In this document: one piece after another, positions 1-8,904 of the stretch
Position numbering within the stretch: position 1 is the first letter of the stretch
How the letters are laid out: each line of letters begins with the position of its first letter
Assembly: GCA_030323305.1 (NCBI GenBank)
Contig: CP106741.1
Coordinates: 2,480,501-2,544,500 of the forward strand
Length of the DNA: 64,000 nucleotides
Direction of reading: 5' to 3'
Origin: Paenibacillus sp. CC-CFT747
GTDB taxonomy: Bacteria; Bacillota; Bacilli; Paenibacillales; NBRC-103111
Notes under the pieces: generated by a model
Databases searched by the model: none
The model's input: only the letters and a program-made list of their open reading frames with translations
What the model was told of the DNA's origin: nothing
Program-made: the position numbers and the translations under genes

Positions 1-152
1 CGTCTGCCATTATCGGCACGGGGGTGGCGATGCGGCCGAAATCGATCAACTGGGGTGTGGTGGGAACGATGGTCGCCACCTGGGTCATTACCATCCCGAT
101 TTCCATGGTGATCGCTTATCTGATCTTCCAGGTCGTCTTCCTGTTCTTCTAA
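1..152 (+). CDS. C-terminal end of a PiT-family inorganic phosphate permease (partial)
   Basis: The reading frame is open from the window edge and ends at the TAA at 150-152, giving about 49 residues. The residues resemble the C-terminal membrane segments of PiT-type phosphate permeases: a small-residue stretch around AIIGTG, a basic turn (RPKSINW), then a hydrophobic helix beginning GTMVATWVITIPIS and a last hydrophobic segment ending in FLFF. PiT proteins import phosphate, usually as a metal-phosphate complex, with proton symport. Only the last two helices are visible, so the family call rests on this short similarity. A strong intrinsic terminator follows directly, so the gene is the last of its transcript. 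Confidence 0.6.
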   Translation, partial: SAIIGTGVAMRPKSINWGVVGTMVATWVITIPISMVIAYLIFQVVFLFF

Positions 153-174
153 ATAGAACGGATTGCATCTGATG

Positions 175-202
175 AACCGGGCCTTTGGGCCCGGTTTTTT
201 GG
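175..202 (+). terminator. Rho-independent terminator after the phosphate permease
   Basis: A GC-rich hairpin (AACCGGGCC, a short TTTG loop, GGCCCGGTT) is followed by a run of T. It lies 23 bases after the permease stop codon. Confidence 0.9.
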
Positions 203-358
203 TGCGTGGATACCGTCTGTCCGCCTTCATCAAAAATTTGCGGGAATCCGCCCGAACTGGAAGGGGCTTACATTTCTTGCGGGTCTTTAATGTGATAAAA
301 TGTTAGGTATTCCTGTCATATCTAACCAATTCCACTAATCAGATCGAGGGTGAATGAA

Positions 359-1775
359 GTGAATACCGTCACGTCAGGAATAAAAGGCTTGGACACCGTT
401 CTGAACGGGGGTTCCGGCCGGGGCATCCGTTGTTGTGGAGGGGGCGCCCGGCACGGGAAAACGACGCTCGCGATGCAGTTTCTGCACCAGGGGGCGGCCG
501 TTGGAGAAGCCGGCTTATACATAACCTTTGAGGAACTGCCGGAGCAGCTTTACCGGGAAATGGACGCCTATGGCTGGGATTTAAAAGAACTCGAACGGGA
601 AGGGAAGCTTCGCGTTGTTTCCATCTCGCCCGATCTGCTCATGGAGCAGATGCTGGAGCCGGGGGGTTGTTCGAGCAGCTGGTCGCGGAGACGGCTGCCA
701 AGCGAATCGTCCTGGACAGCATCAGCCTGTACCGGTACGGCAATCTATCCGTACGGGAGCAGCGGGAAACGTTTTATCGGCTGAGAAGTGTTCTGAAGAG
801 ACACGGCCTTACCGCTCTGCTCATCCGGGAGGAAAGCTTGTCCGAGGAGGACAAGCCCGCATTCGAGAACTATGTTTTCGATGGGGTGATCCGCCTGCGG
901 CTGAAGGTTTACATGGAGAAATACCGCATGCGTACGCTTGAAGTAACCAAGATGAGGGGAGGCCGCTTCTCGAGGGAGAGCATGTATACCGCATCACAGG
1001 GGAGGGAATTCATGTGGTGCCGGCGCGTTCCATGGTGGAGGACGTGGCCGTGCTGAAGAATCAGAAGTGCGTATCCACCGGATTCGACAGACTCGACTGG
1101 GTGCTGGACGGAGGGCTCGCGGAGGGAACCGTTTATCTGCTGGATACGAACAGCAAAGCGAATTACAAATACATCATGGGCTCCATCGTAGCCAAGCGGT
1201 TCGAGCAGGGAGAGACGGTTATCGCCCTGCTATCGAGCTTCAATTCCCCTATAGAGATGACGAATATGCTGGCCGCCCACGGCATCTCGCTGGAGGAGAT
1301 CATCGAGAAGGAAAGACTGTACCTCGTCGAGCATTACCGGCGTCCGCATCCGAAGGGCCTTTCGGATTACATTCTCGATGTGTCCCGGCACTCCAATCAG
1401 GAATACCGGGATTGGCTGGCTCAAGTGCTTGAGCCGGTGTTCAAGAAAGGCTTCTCGGAGGGGCGCAAATTTTTCGTTTATTACGATTTGAATACCATAG
1501 TAGCGGAACGGGGTAAGGAATTCATAAGGAATTATTTTGCCGAAGAGACGGCTTGGGCCCGTTCCATGGGGGTTACGGTGCTTGCCCTATGCAATTTTGC
1601 GGAGATCGGGGACGAGATCGCCTCCTATCTGGAGCGGACCTGCAACGGGGTTCTCCGGACCTGGGTGGACGGATGCTACCAGCATATCCAGGTTACCAAA
1701 GCCCCGAACGGCAAAATTTCCGAGCCTATGCTGGTGGAAAACATGGAGGAAAGGCCATTCATCCGAATGGTTTAG
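359..1775 (+). CDS. Two-domain KaiC/RAD55-like RecA-fold ATPase, frameshifted
   Basis: The first domain starts with SGIKGLDTVL and carries the Walker A motif GAPGTGKTTL (about residues 30-40) and a Walker B-like IVLDSISL near residue 117, as in KaiC/RAD55 ATPases. The second domain starts around FDRLDWVLDGG (about residue 240). Where a P-loop should be it reads YLLDTNSKANYKYIMG, so it has no GxxGxGK[ST] and probably cannot bind ATP. The reading frame breaks about four times (near 407, 455, 662 and 978), mostly in G runs, and resumes with conserved sequence each time, which points to sequence error. The start is taken at the GTG at 359, with GAGGG upstream. The gene is followed after 8 bases by a small winged-helix gene and then a LuxR regulator, so a role in signalling or transcription control is likely. 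No KaiA or KaiB is nearby, so a clock role is not implied. Confidence 0.75.
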
Positions 1776-1783
1776 GAGGACCT

Positions 1784-2034
1784 ATGAACGAAGAAAATCA
1801 GCTGCAGCTGCAAATGGAATGCACGATTTTTTTCAGGAGAATCCCTACGCAATGGAGTCCCGGGACGGGCTTGCCATGAGGCTCGGGCGCAAGCCGGAGC
1901 ATCTCGAAGCCACCCTGCAGCGTCTGGTTTCTTTAACCATCCTGGAGAGGTTCGGTAATGGCCCGCGTTCCATTTACCGGTACGTCCCGCCCAAAATTAC
2001 AACGGAAACGGTTGTGGGATGGACAAGTTCCTAG
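1784..2034 (+). CDS. Small winged-helix-like protein, frameshifted
   Basis: The start ATG at 1784 follows TAGGAGG, a good ribosome binding site. Near 1820 the frame shifts. After the shift the protein reads through YAMESRDGLAMRLGR, LEATLQRLVSLTILER and SIYRYVPP, a pattern typical of a small winged helix: helix, recognition helix, then a beta wing. The total is about 83 residues. Its last codons overlap the start of the next gene by 16 bases (stop at 2032-2034, next ATG at 2019), so the two are probably translationally coupled. It sits between a KaiC-like ATPase and a LuxR-type regulator and probably acts as a DNA-binding or adaptor part of the same system. This role is inference from position and fold pattern only. 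Confidence 0.55.
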
Positions 2035-4163
2035 TCCTTCTGCAGAATCTGCAGGACACCTATGCTTCCCAGACGGGAATGTGCATGGTGGTCACCGATG
2101 CCCAGGGAAAGTACCAAACGCGGCCCTCGGGCAGGGTAGACTGGCTGACATGGATGGCGGAAGACAACGGCAAGAACAGCCTGTGCGACGAATGCCGGAA
2201 GGTCATGGGCATGTTTCAGCCGATGCGGCAGGCGATCGAATACGAGTACAAGCCGGGGATCAAGCTGCTCGTAGCCCCCGTTCAGGTGGACGGCTTCGGT
2301 CCGATGTACCTGTGGGCGGGGTTCTTTACGGAGACCAGAACCCGGCGGATCCTCCAGGAGTATTATGCCTCGGAGGAGAACCAGAGCCAACCGGCACGGG
2401 TGCTGCAGGAAGCCGTTCCCGAGCTTAACGGGGAGCAGAAGCGCCTGCTCGGCGAGAAGGTGGGAGCGCTGGCGGAGATCGCCTCCTCGCTGACGACCAT
2501 TTCGGCCGAGCGGCGGTGGAACCGCCAGCAGATGGCGGTCGTCCGGCAGCTGGCGGCTGTGGTCGACCGGACCGACACGAAGATCCGCGATCTGCTCCAG
2601 CTGTATTACCAGGCGCAGCGGGGGCTCGATTTCCTCGGCTTCGCGGCAAAGCTCGACGAGACCCGGTTTCAGATTGCCGAGGTGCTCGGCGAAGCGGGGC
2701 TCGGCTTGACCGGGTCCACCTTCTCCATGGGAGAAGGCGTACTCGGCCATGTCGCGTCCACCCGCCAATGGGGGAGGTGGTCGAACCTGTCCCGCGACCC
2801 CCGGACGTTATTTTTCACCCAGAATAACGTTCACCCGGAGGCCCTGTTCGCGTTTCCGATAACGAAGGACTACTCCGTGACGGGCATCCTGTTCGGAGGG
2901 ACCCGGCGGACCGCCGAAATCCCCGAGGAGATCATCGACCTGGCCCAAATGATCACCTCGCTGCTCAGCTCGAGGCAGACGTTCCAGGCGCTTAGAGAAG
3001 ACCGCAACATGAATTATTTGCGGCTCACCATGCTGATGGAGCTGTGCCGCACGATGACGGTGGTCTCGGATATAAAACGCGTGCTCTTCATTCTGATTGA
3101 CATGGGGCTTAATCTGGCCCAAGGAGCGTTCTCCGCCATTATGCTGTGCCGGCCGGAGGAAAAGCCCAGATGGTCTCGCGGGGCCTCCAACAGAATCAGG
3201 TCGAACCATACATAAAGGATTTAATGAAACGCCACGGAAGCGGCACTGCGCAAGGATTGTCCCGGCCTCCTGCCGGGATTGGGGAATTCCAGGGCAGCCC
3301 GGTGCTGGAATGCCCCTTGATGTACCAGGACGAATTCCTCGGGGTTCTGTGCATAGCGCTGCGCCGCGCTTCCGACTTTGAGGAATATAAGGAATTTATA
3401 ACAAGCTTGGCCATTGTGGCGAGCGGGGCGATCCACCGCATCAAGGAGAGGGAAAGCGACAAGGAGCCGAACACGGTGGAGGTGCTTCACCTGGGCCTGA
3501 AGCAGTGGGACCCGGACGGCTACGAGCTATCCCGCGCCGCCAAGGAAACGGGGATCGCGTTCGCCCGCGAGCAGCAGCTCGCCGAGCGTGAGATCAAGGA
3601 TGCGGGCGATGCCTGCCTGCTGGCCGGCTACGACGTCAGCCTGCTAAGCGGGCTGTCGCTCCGGCCGTCGCTTCAGCAGACGCTCGAGGAGCTGCAGCTT
3701 CTGCGCGGCAAGCGGGCGGGGAAGCGGACGCGTCCGGCGCAAGCCGCGCCGCCCAGGTGGCCGCGCTTGCGCTCGACAGCGTAAGCGGCCGCAAGGGCGC
3801 GCTGGCCCGGACAGGCGAGCGGGTTCAACCCGAGCTGCGCGAGGCGTTCGTCTCCTTCCTCGGACGTCAGGAGATCGTGGATCTGGAGGTGTCCGTGACG
3901 CAGTCGGCGGCTGCGCGCGAGGAGACCCGCCACGATCCGATCCAGGCGATCAAGGAACTGACGTCGCTGTCCTCGCGGGAGCAGGAGGTGCTCGGGCTCG
4001 TGGCGGTGGGCCGGAGCAACCGGGACATTGCCGAGAAGCTTTTATAAGCGAGCATACGGTTAAGAACCACATGACGAACATCTTCCACAAGCTTGGCGTG
4101 TCGGACCGATCCCAGCTCATCGCGCTCGTGTACCAAATGGGCTATACCCAGCCCCAGGACTAG
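2019..4163 (+). CDS. PocR-domain/GAF/LuxR-type transcriptional regulator, frameshifted
   Basis: This regulator is about 714 residues. The N-terminal 170 residues fit a PocR ligand-binding domain: TGMCMVVTDAQGKY, a conserved CDECRK, then a hydrophobic strand near LLVAPVQVDGFGPMYLWAG. A central region of about 300 residues looks GAF-like and contains a short helical linker. The C-terminus is a LuxR/FixJ-type helix-turn-helix: LSSREQEVLGLVAVGRSN followed by HTVKNHMTNIFHKLGV. The frame breaks near 3150-3210, 3740-3780 and 4045. The last break cuts the DNA-binding helix, and conserved sequence continues in another frame. PocR domains sense small molecules, so this is probably a ligand-responsive transcription factor. 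It is cotranscribed with the KaiC-like ATPase and the small winged-helix gene. The ligand cannot be told from the sequence. Confidence 0.75.
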
Positions 4164-4496
4164 TCCTGTTTTCATATCCCGCCGTTTCCTATCCGGTAGG
4201 ACTTATGTCTTACCGCAGGAACCCCTTCCTTACCGGGAGGGGTTTTTGGCATGCCGGCGGGCCGGGAAGGAGGCGGTGAGGGCGGGAGCTTCCTATCCAT
4301 AGGCCGTTCGGGAAGGGGATTGTCGATTTTTGTCTCTTCAGGTAGGAAGTTAGTGGCATCTCGCGGCATTTCCTGAAAAAGTAAAGATAAGAAGCTTCGG
4401 TGATACTTTTTTTGTCTAAATAATAAGAAAATAGACTATAGAGAAACCACATCAACGAACGCGCACCATACAGGGATAGGCAAAGGAGTGGTTCCC
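4164..4496. other. Intergenic region between the LuxR-type regulator and the HD-GYP gene
   Basis: Apart from the terminator at 4219-4247, this stretch holds no coding sequence that I can support. The part from about 4370 is AT-rich compared with its surroundings and probably contains the promoter of the HD-GYP gene, but no convincing -35/-10 pair can be named. Confidence 0.5.
4219..4247 (+). terminator. Rho-independent terminator after the LuxR-type regulator
   Basis: The hairpin pairs AACCCCTTCC with GGGAGGGGTT across a short TTACC loop and is followed by TTTTT. Confidence 0.8.
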
Positions 4497-5155
4497 ATGA
4501 AAAACCAAGCATCCCCCGCCACCGAGTGGGTTCAGCTGGCCGGGCAGTTCGCCCGGGACAATAAACAGACATCTTTCCTGCTAAAACGAATGAAAGCCCA
4601 CGATATATTCATATACGAGCATTCCCTTCGCGTAGCGTACTACAGCCTTCTTCTCGCCCAAGGGCTCGGGCTGAGCGGCAAGGAGCAGGAGGTGCTGTAC
4701 CGTTCGGCCCTCCTGATGGACATCGGCAAGCTGCGGGTGACTTACAAAGTGGAGGCGAATCAGGACGAATCGGGTACCCCTTCGATCCTCATGCATCCTC
4801 AATACAGCGCGGACATCCTGAAGCCTTTCATCGACCGGGGGCTGGTGGACGGGGAAGCCGTTCTGCAGCATCACGAGAACCTGGACGGCACCGGGTACCC
4901 GTACTACCGCACGTGGGAGGACATTACGCTGAACGCCCGGATTCTCCGGGTGGCGGACAGCTTTGCGGCAGCGACCTCCTACGACAAAGAAAAGGAACGG
5001 TCCTCGGCATCGAGGCCGCCTTGGATGAGCTGTACCGCTGGAGCGACATGATGTATGACGCGGACCTGGTCAATATGCTGTGTCATTATTACGGCGCGGA
5101 GATCAAGAAGGACAAGCCGGAGAAAACCTCGACGCTTCGTCTGATCAATCATTAA
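4497..5155 (+). CDS. HD-GYP-like protein with a substituted HD motif, frameshifted
   Basis: About 219 residues. The HD-GYP pattern is visible: EHSLRVAYYSLLLA (first His near residue 41), ALLMDIGKLRV (near 72-82), HPQYSADIL, then HHENLDGTGYP (near 125-135) and ILRVADSFAA. The canonical HD pair of HDIGK is MD here, so a metal-binding histidine is missing while the GYP signature is intact. HD-GYP enzymes hydrolyse cyclic di-GMP; with this change the protein may be inactive and act as a binding protein. The frame breaks near 5000 and resumes with LDELYRWSDMMYDADLV to the stop at 5155. The start ATG at 4497 is chosen because AAAGGAG lies 8 bases upstream. There is no receiver or membrane domain. 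Confidence 0.75.
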
Positions 5156-5287
5156 TCAAGGAGCCGGGCACGGCTTCGGGGCATAAGCAACGGGCTGCCG
5201 CTTCAAGAAGGAGAGGAGGGCCCCCACTCCTCTTGAGAGCAGGAGAGGAGGGCGCCCGCCCTGCGTTAGCGTGCGGGGGGCAGATTA

Positions 5288-5453
5288 GGCCGGTTGGCAC
5301 GCGGCTTGCCCTGCTGCGTCCATCCGCGAGGAAGGGCCCGTCTTGCCTGCCGCCGAGTCCTCGCAGGAGGGGCCGGTCGGCACACGGCTTGGCCAGCTGC
5401 GACCATCCGCAAGGAGAGGGACTGTCCTGCCAGCCGCTCTGTCCTCGCAGAGG
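5288..5453 (+). repeat. Tandem repeat, two units of 83 bp plus the start of a third
   Basis: Units begin with GGCCGGT at 5288, 5371 and 5454. Shared blocks include CATCCGC, GAGTCCTCGCAG/CTGTCCTCGCAG and the GGCCGGT start. The units are imperfect, so the duplication is not recent. Confidence 0.8.
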
Positions 5454-5488
5454 GGCCGGTCGGCGTGTGGTATCGTTTTCAGCCTATA

Positions 5489-5520
5489 GGTTCGCCCGCT
5501 CTCTAACGAATCGGGCGAAC
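5489..5520. repeat. Perfect inverted repeat enclosing a CTAACGAA motif
   Basis: GGTTCGCCCG and CGGGCGAACC enclose a 12-base loop containing TCTAACGAAT. A weak T-rich stretch follows, so it could also act as a transcription terminator. Confidence 0.7.
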
Positions 5521-5840
5521 CTTATTTCGCCGAAAACGGCCTTGCCAAACTTCTAACGAATTCTGGTCGTGTTATTGGCTCTGTAAAGCTCCTTTTTACC
5601 GGGGTTCGGGCCGAATAGGGTGTGGAGGATTCGTTAGAATTTACGAAGGGTCTTTTTGAAGCGAATAAGCAGCGTACGCTTCGTTAGAATTTCCGACCAG
5701 TCGGTTTCGTTATCCGTGTTTTGGGCCAGCAGACGTTTGGCGCCATTTGGTGGCTGGCTCGGGGATTCCTCGCCATCGGCTGCCTTTCTTCCCCGGCCAT
5801 AGGCCGGACGCGAAACCGATAGCTGAAACAATCAAACAAT

Positions 5841-5883
5841 AAGGCGCTCTCCAAATCATTCCGGATGACTTGGAGAGCGCCTT
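5841..5883 (-). terminator. Terminator for the START/ArsR operon
   Basis: A perfect 14-base stem (AAGGCGCTCTCCAA with TTGGAGAGCGCCTT) lies just downstream of the minus-strand START-domain gene. Its T tail on that strand is weak, so efficiency is uncertain. Confidence 0.75.
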
Positions 5884-5896
5884 TTGGCCGTTTCGC

Positions 5897-6382
5897 CTAC
5901 TTCTCCTCGAGCCAAGGCTTCAGCTCGGCCTCATATTGGGCGTAATAGACCTCCCACTCGCTCTTGTCAAGCTCTTTCGGCTGTCCGTCAACCGCCGCCT
6001 CCAGAAGGCCGAGGCACACCTGCCAGCCGGCCAGGTCCTTCGGGGTATGGCCGGTCATTTGGACGATGGTCTCGATCAGCACGAGACGGCAGCCATCGCC
6101 TTCCGGATACAGCTCGAAGCGGACGCGGTCCTTGCCCCAGGTGTATTCCAGCACTTCCTTCTCCTTAACCTCCAGAATTTCGAGTTCCTCGAACGTGCCG
6201 TTCTTCATGTCGAAGCGGATGATTCCACCCGGACGAAGCTCCTGAATCTGAAGCTGCCCGAACCATTGGGCGAGCTTCTCGTTCTTCGTCAGGGAGGCCC
6301 AGACCTTCTCGACGGAGTGCTTCAGGCGGCGTTCGAAACGGGCGGTGTACCCGTCCCCGGTTTTCTTCACAACAGCTAACAT
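5897..6382 (-). CDS. SRPBCC/START-fold protein (AHSA1-like)
   Basis: This protein of 161 residues has the AHSA1/START pattern: an N-terminal beta strand (GYTARFERRL), SVEKVWASLTKNEKLAQWFG, then alternating strands (GIIRFDMKNG, VLEYTWGKDRVRFEL, CRLVLIETI) and a C-terminal amphipathic helix with GWQVCLGLLEAAV. Such proteins bind hydrophobic ligands in a cavity and are often encoded next to an ArsR repressor. The start ATG at 6382 overlaps the stop codon of the ArsR gene by one base (TGATG), so translation is coupled. The ligand is unknown. The gene is intact. Confidence 0.85.
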   Translation of the reverse strand: MLAVVKKTGDGYTARFERRLKHSVEKVWASLTKNEKLAQWFGQLQIQELRPGGIIRFDMKNGTFEELEILEVKEKEVLEYTWGKDRVRFELYPEGDGCRLVLIETIVQMTGHTPKDLAGWQVCLGLLEAAVDGQPKELDKSEWEVYYAQYEAELKPWLEEK

Positions 6383-6699
6383 CAAACATCCTCCTCTTCA
6401 TCGAGATGCCGTTCCAGGGCATCCAGTTTGCCGGACCAGAACGAGCGGTACGGTTCGAGCCAGTGGTCGATGGCTTCGAGCGGCTCCGCACGCAGCCCGT
6501 AAAGGTGCTTCTGTGCTTCTTTTCGGACCGAGACGAGACCAGCCTCACGGAGGATCCTTAGATGCTTGGAAATGCCGGGCTGGCTGAGCGACGACAGGGC
6601 GACCAGCTCGCCGACCGACCGCTCTTTCAACCTCAGGTAGTCGAGAATCGTTCGGCGGTTCGGTTCCGCGAGCACTTCAAAGAGATTAACAGGCTTCAT
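6382..6699 (-). CDS. ArsR-family transcriptional repressor
   Basis: About 105 residues with the ArsR winged helix: LFEVLAEPNRRTILDYLRL, VGELVALSSLSQPGISKHL (recognition helix) and LREAGLVSVRKEAQKHLYGL (wing). The C-terminal part has the PYRSFWSGKLDALERHL helix common in repressors paired with START-domain partners. No cysteine metal site is present, so it is not a typical metal sensor. The ATG at 6699 is preferred to the upstream TTG at 6705; no strong ribosome binding site is seen for either. The palindrome GTTATATAAC at 6720-6729 just upstream is a likely autoregulatory operator. Confidence 0.85.
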   Translation of the reverse strand: MKPVNLFEVLAEPNRRTILDYLRLKERSVGELVALSSLSQPGISKHLRILREAGLVSVRKEAQKHLYGLRAEPLEAIDHWLEPYRSFWSGKLDALERHLDEEEDV

Positions 6700-6715
6700 G
6701 CTCAATATATTACCA

Positions 6716-6733
6716 TAAGGTTATATAACTTGG
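6716..6733 (-). promoter_or_regulatory. Putative ArsR operator
   Basis: The core GTTATATAAC is a perfect palindrome, about 20 bases upstream of the ArsR start codon on the minus strand. Role inferred from position and symmetry. Confidence 0.45.
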
Positions 6734-6957
6734 AAGTAATATTTTAATGGCGCGAACATCAGAATCAAGCCGTTGGGTATTGCAGGCGGCCCGGATGCAC
6801 GCTCCAAAAGAGAAGGCTGCGGTTATAGACCGGATATTGCCCTTAGACCCTGCAGAAGGGCTGCATACGGCGTGCAGAAGGGAGAGATAATCGGCATTGA
6901 ATAACAGAAAAAATGTTCTTGAAACCGCTACCAAAGCGTAGTAATATGATAACAAAC

Positions 6958-6993
6958 GTTACCGGGAACGTTTCCGGTAACGATACCGGAAAC
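6958..6993 (+). promoter_or_regulatory. LacI-type operator upstream of the LacI-family gene
   Basis: A 24-base dyad runs from 6958 to 6981: GTTACCGG at one end, CCGGTAAC at the other, with an AACGTT centre and one mismatched pair. A further half-site (ACCGGAAACG) follows at 6984-6993. LacI-family operators are such CG-centred palindromes. The site lies just upstream of the regulator's start, which suggests autoregulation. Confidence 0.7.
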
Positions 6994-7010
6994 GAAAGCG
7001 AGGTGACAAA

Positions 7011-8023
7011 GTGGCCAATATCAAGGACATCGCGAAGCATCTGGGCATTTCCGTCTCGACCGTTTCCCGGGCGATGAACGATCATCCGGACGTCAGCGAA
7101 GAAACGAAGAACAATGTAATGCAAGCGGTCCGCGCGCTCAACTACCGGCCGAATGCGCTGGCCAAGGGGCTCATCCAGAAGAAGACATTCACGATCGGCC
7201 TGATGATCCCCGACATAGCCGACCCGTTCTTCTCCGAGCTCGGCGACGCCGTAGAGAGCAAGCTGTTCGAGCGCGGGTATCAGGTCATTTACGGCAACAC
7301 CAAGCGCAACCCGGCAAAGGAGAAGCAGTTCTTAATGACCGCGATGGAGCGTCAGTACGACGGCCTCATCCTTACTCCGGATCACCTGGATGAAGAGTTC
7401 CTCGACCTGCTGACGAACCTGCCCATGCCGGCCGTGTTCTTGCGCAGACGAACCCCGCCGGGTTTGTCCATGCCTTTTATCGACGTCGATCATCACCGGG
7501 CGGCGCTCGATGCGATGGACCATTTAATCGGACTCGGCCACCGGCACATCGGCTTCATCGGCATGCCGGACAATTCCTTCATCGGTAACGAGCGCCTCCG
7601 CGGCTACCGGGAGCGCATGGAGCTCAGCAGGCTGCCCTGCGATCCGACACACATCGAGACCGGCGGCCGCTCCATCCGCGACGGGAGGAAGCGATGGAGC
7701 GGCTGTACGCCCGCCATCCTGAGCTGACGGCGGTTTTCGCCGCAAACGATCTGCTCGGCATCGGTACCCTGGAATGGTTAGCGAGGCGGCAGATTTCGGT
7801 ACCGCAGCGGGTGTCGGTGATCGGCTTCGACAATTTGAATCTGGCGGAGCTTTACTGGATCCAGCTGACGACGATGGAGCAGCCGCGCCCGAGGATGGGC
7901 GGCCGGGCAGCGGAGCTGCTTTTACTCATGATGGAAGATAAAGCGCTTAATCCTGAACCGGAGCTGTTCGATACGAAGCTCATTATCCGCGGCTCCTGCG
8001 CGCCAGCAAGCGGGAACGCCTAA
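7011..8023 (+). CDS. LacI-family transcriptional regulator, frameshifted
   Basis: About 337 residues. The N-terminal helix-turn-helix reads NIKDIAKHLGISVSTVSRAM with the hinge PNALAKGLIQKKTFTIGL, followed by a periplasmic-binding-protein-like sensor domain (IPDIADPFFSELGDAVE, DGLILTPDH, HIGFIG). The frame breaks near 7684, within a GGGAGG stretch, and resumes as MERLYARHPELTAVFAANDLLG and VSVIGFDNLNLAE. The start is a GTG with GAGGTG seven bases upstream. It is followed after 28 bases by an ABC transporter gene set on the same strand and should control uptake of that system's substrate, probably a sugar or related small molecule. Confidence 0.85.
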
Positions 8024-8051
8024 TCCGCTATCGAGGGGAGAATCGGTACGC

Positions 8052-8876
8052 ATGCTTTGGTATTTCAAGAATGCCGGGAAACGTAAATGGATTGAATTTC
8101 TTCTGCTTGTCGTCTTCGCCGTCTTTTTCATGGGACCGCTGCTCAATCTGCTGCTTCTGGCCTTTACCGGCAAATGGCAGTATCCGGCGCCGATTCCGCA
8201 ATCGTGGTCGCTCGACTGGTGGAAATTCGTGCTATCCAAGGACGAGGTCGTGAAGTCGATCGGCCTATCTTTCCTTATTGCCACCGTCGTAACAGTTCTC
8301 TCGATCGTGCTGTGCATTCCGGCGGCTTATGCTTTTGCGCGCATCCGGTTTCCGCTAAGCCGTCTGTTTCTGTTCTCGTTTCTGCTGACCCACGCTTTCC
8401 CCAAGATGGGGCTGTACGTCTCCATCGCCGTGCTGTTCTACAAGCTCGGCCTGATGAACACGTTCATGGGCGTCGTGCTCATCCATATCGTCAACACGCT
8501 CATGTTCATGACGTGGATTCCGTCCTCGGCCTTCCGCAATGTGCACCAGTCGCAGGAGGAATCGGCCCGGGACGTGGGGGCAAGCCCGTTCCGCGTGTTC
8601 TGGAGCATCACCTTCCCGATGGCGCTGCCGGGCATTACGGTCGCTTCCATCTTCACCTTCCTGAACTCGCTGGACGAAGCGCAGGGGACCTATCTCGTCG
8701 GCATTCCGGATTTCCGCACGATGCCGGTCGTCATGTATTCGATCATTTCCGATTATCCAAGCACGGCGGGAGCGGTCTTCTCGATTATTTTGACGCTTCC
8801 GACGATCGTCTTGCTGCTGGCGGCGCAGCGGTTCGTATCGGCCGACGTGATGTCCAGCGGCTTCCAAGTGAAATAG
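8052..8876 (+). CDS. ABC importer permease (PotC/MalG type)
   Basis: 274 residues with about six membrane segments. The binding-protein-dependent permease EAA loop is visible as EESARDVGASPFRVFWSITF near residues 165-190, followed by PMALPGITVASIFTF. It starts at the ATG at 8052 behind GAGGGGAG. The order is permease, ATPase, binding protein, permease, so it forms a complete importer with the next three genes. The general pattern is closer to the spermidine/iron (PotC-like) group than to typical sugar permeases, but the substrate is not clear. Confidence 0.85.
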   Translation: MLWYFKNAGKRKWIEFLLLVVFAVFFMGPLLNLLLLAFTGKWQYPAPIPQSWSLDWWKFVLSKDEVVKSIGLSFLIATVVTVLSIVLCIPAAYAFARIRFPLSRLFLFSFLLTHAFPKMGLYVSIAVLFYKLGLMNTFMGVVLIHIVNTLMFMTWIPSSAFRNVHQSQEESARDVGASPFRVFWSITFPMALPGITVASIFTFLNSLDEAQGTYLVGIPDFRTMPVVMYSIISDYPSTAGAVFSIILTLPTIVLLLAAQRFVSADVMSSGFQVK

Positions 8877-8904
8877 CGTGAGCGATGACGAGAGGGAGGT
8901 TTCC

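Larger units (their letters stand above)
5156..5840. other. Repeat-rich non-coding region
   Basis: No gene can be supported in about 680 bases. It holds a tandem 83-bp repeat (5288-5453), a perfect 10-bp inverted repeat around a TCTAACGAAT core at 5489-5520, and further copies of the CTAACGAA core near 5553 (same strand), 5630 and 5681 (opposite strand). Open frames across it are low-complexity and Arg/Ser/Pro-rich, with no recognisable domain. Confidence 0.7.

Noticed and set aside
359..1775. Circadian clock KaiC
   Set aside because: There are no KaiA or KaiB genes nearby, the second domain has no P-loop, and many bacteria have KaiC-like regulators without clocks.
5288..5470. CRISPR-like array
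   Set aside because: Only two units with no constant repeat and variable spacer pattern; the whole unit is repeated.
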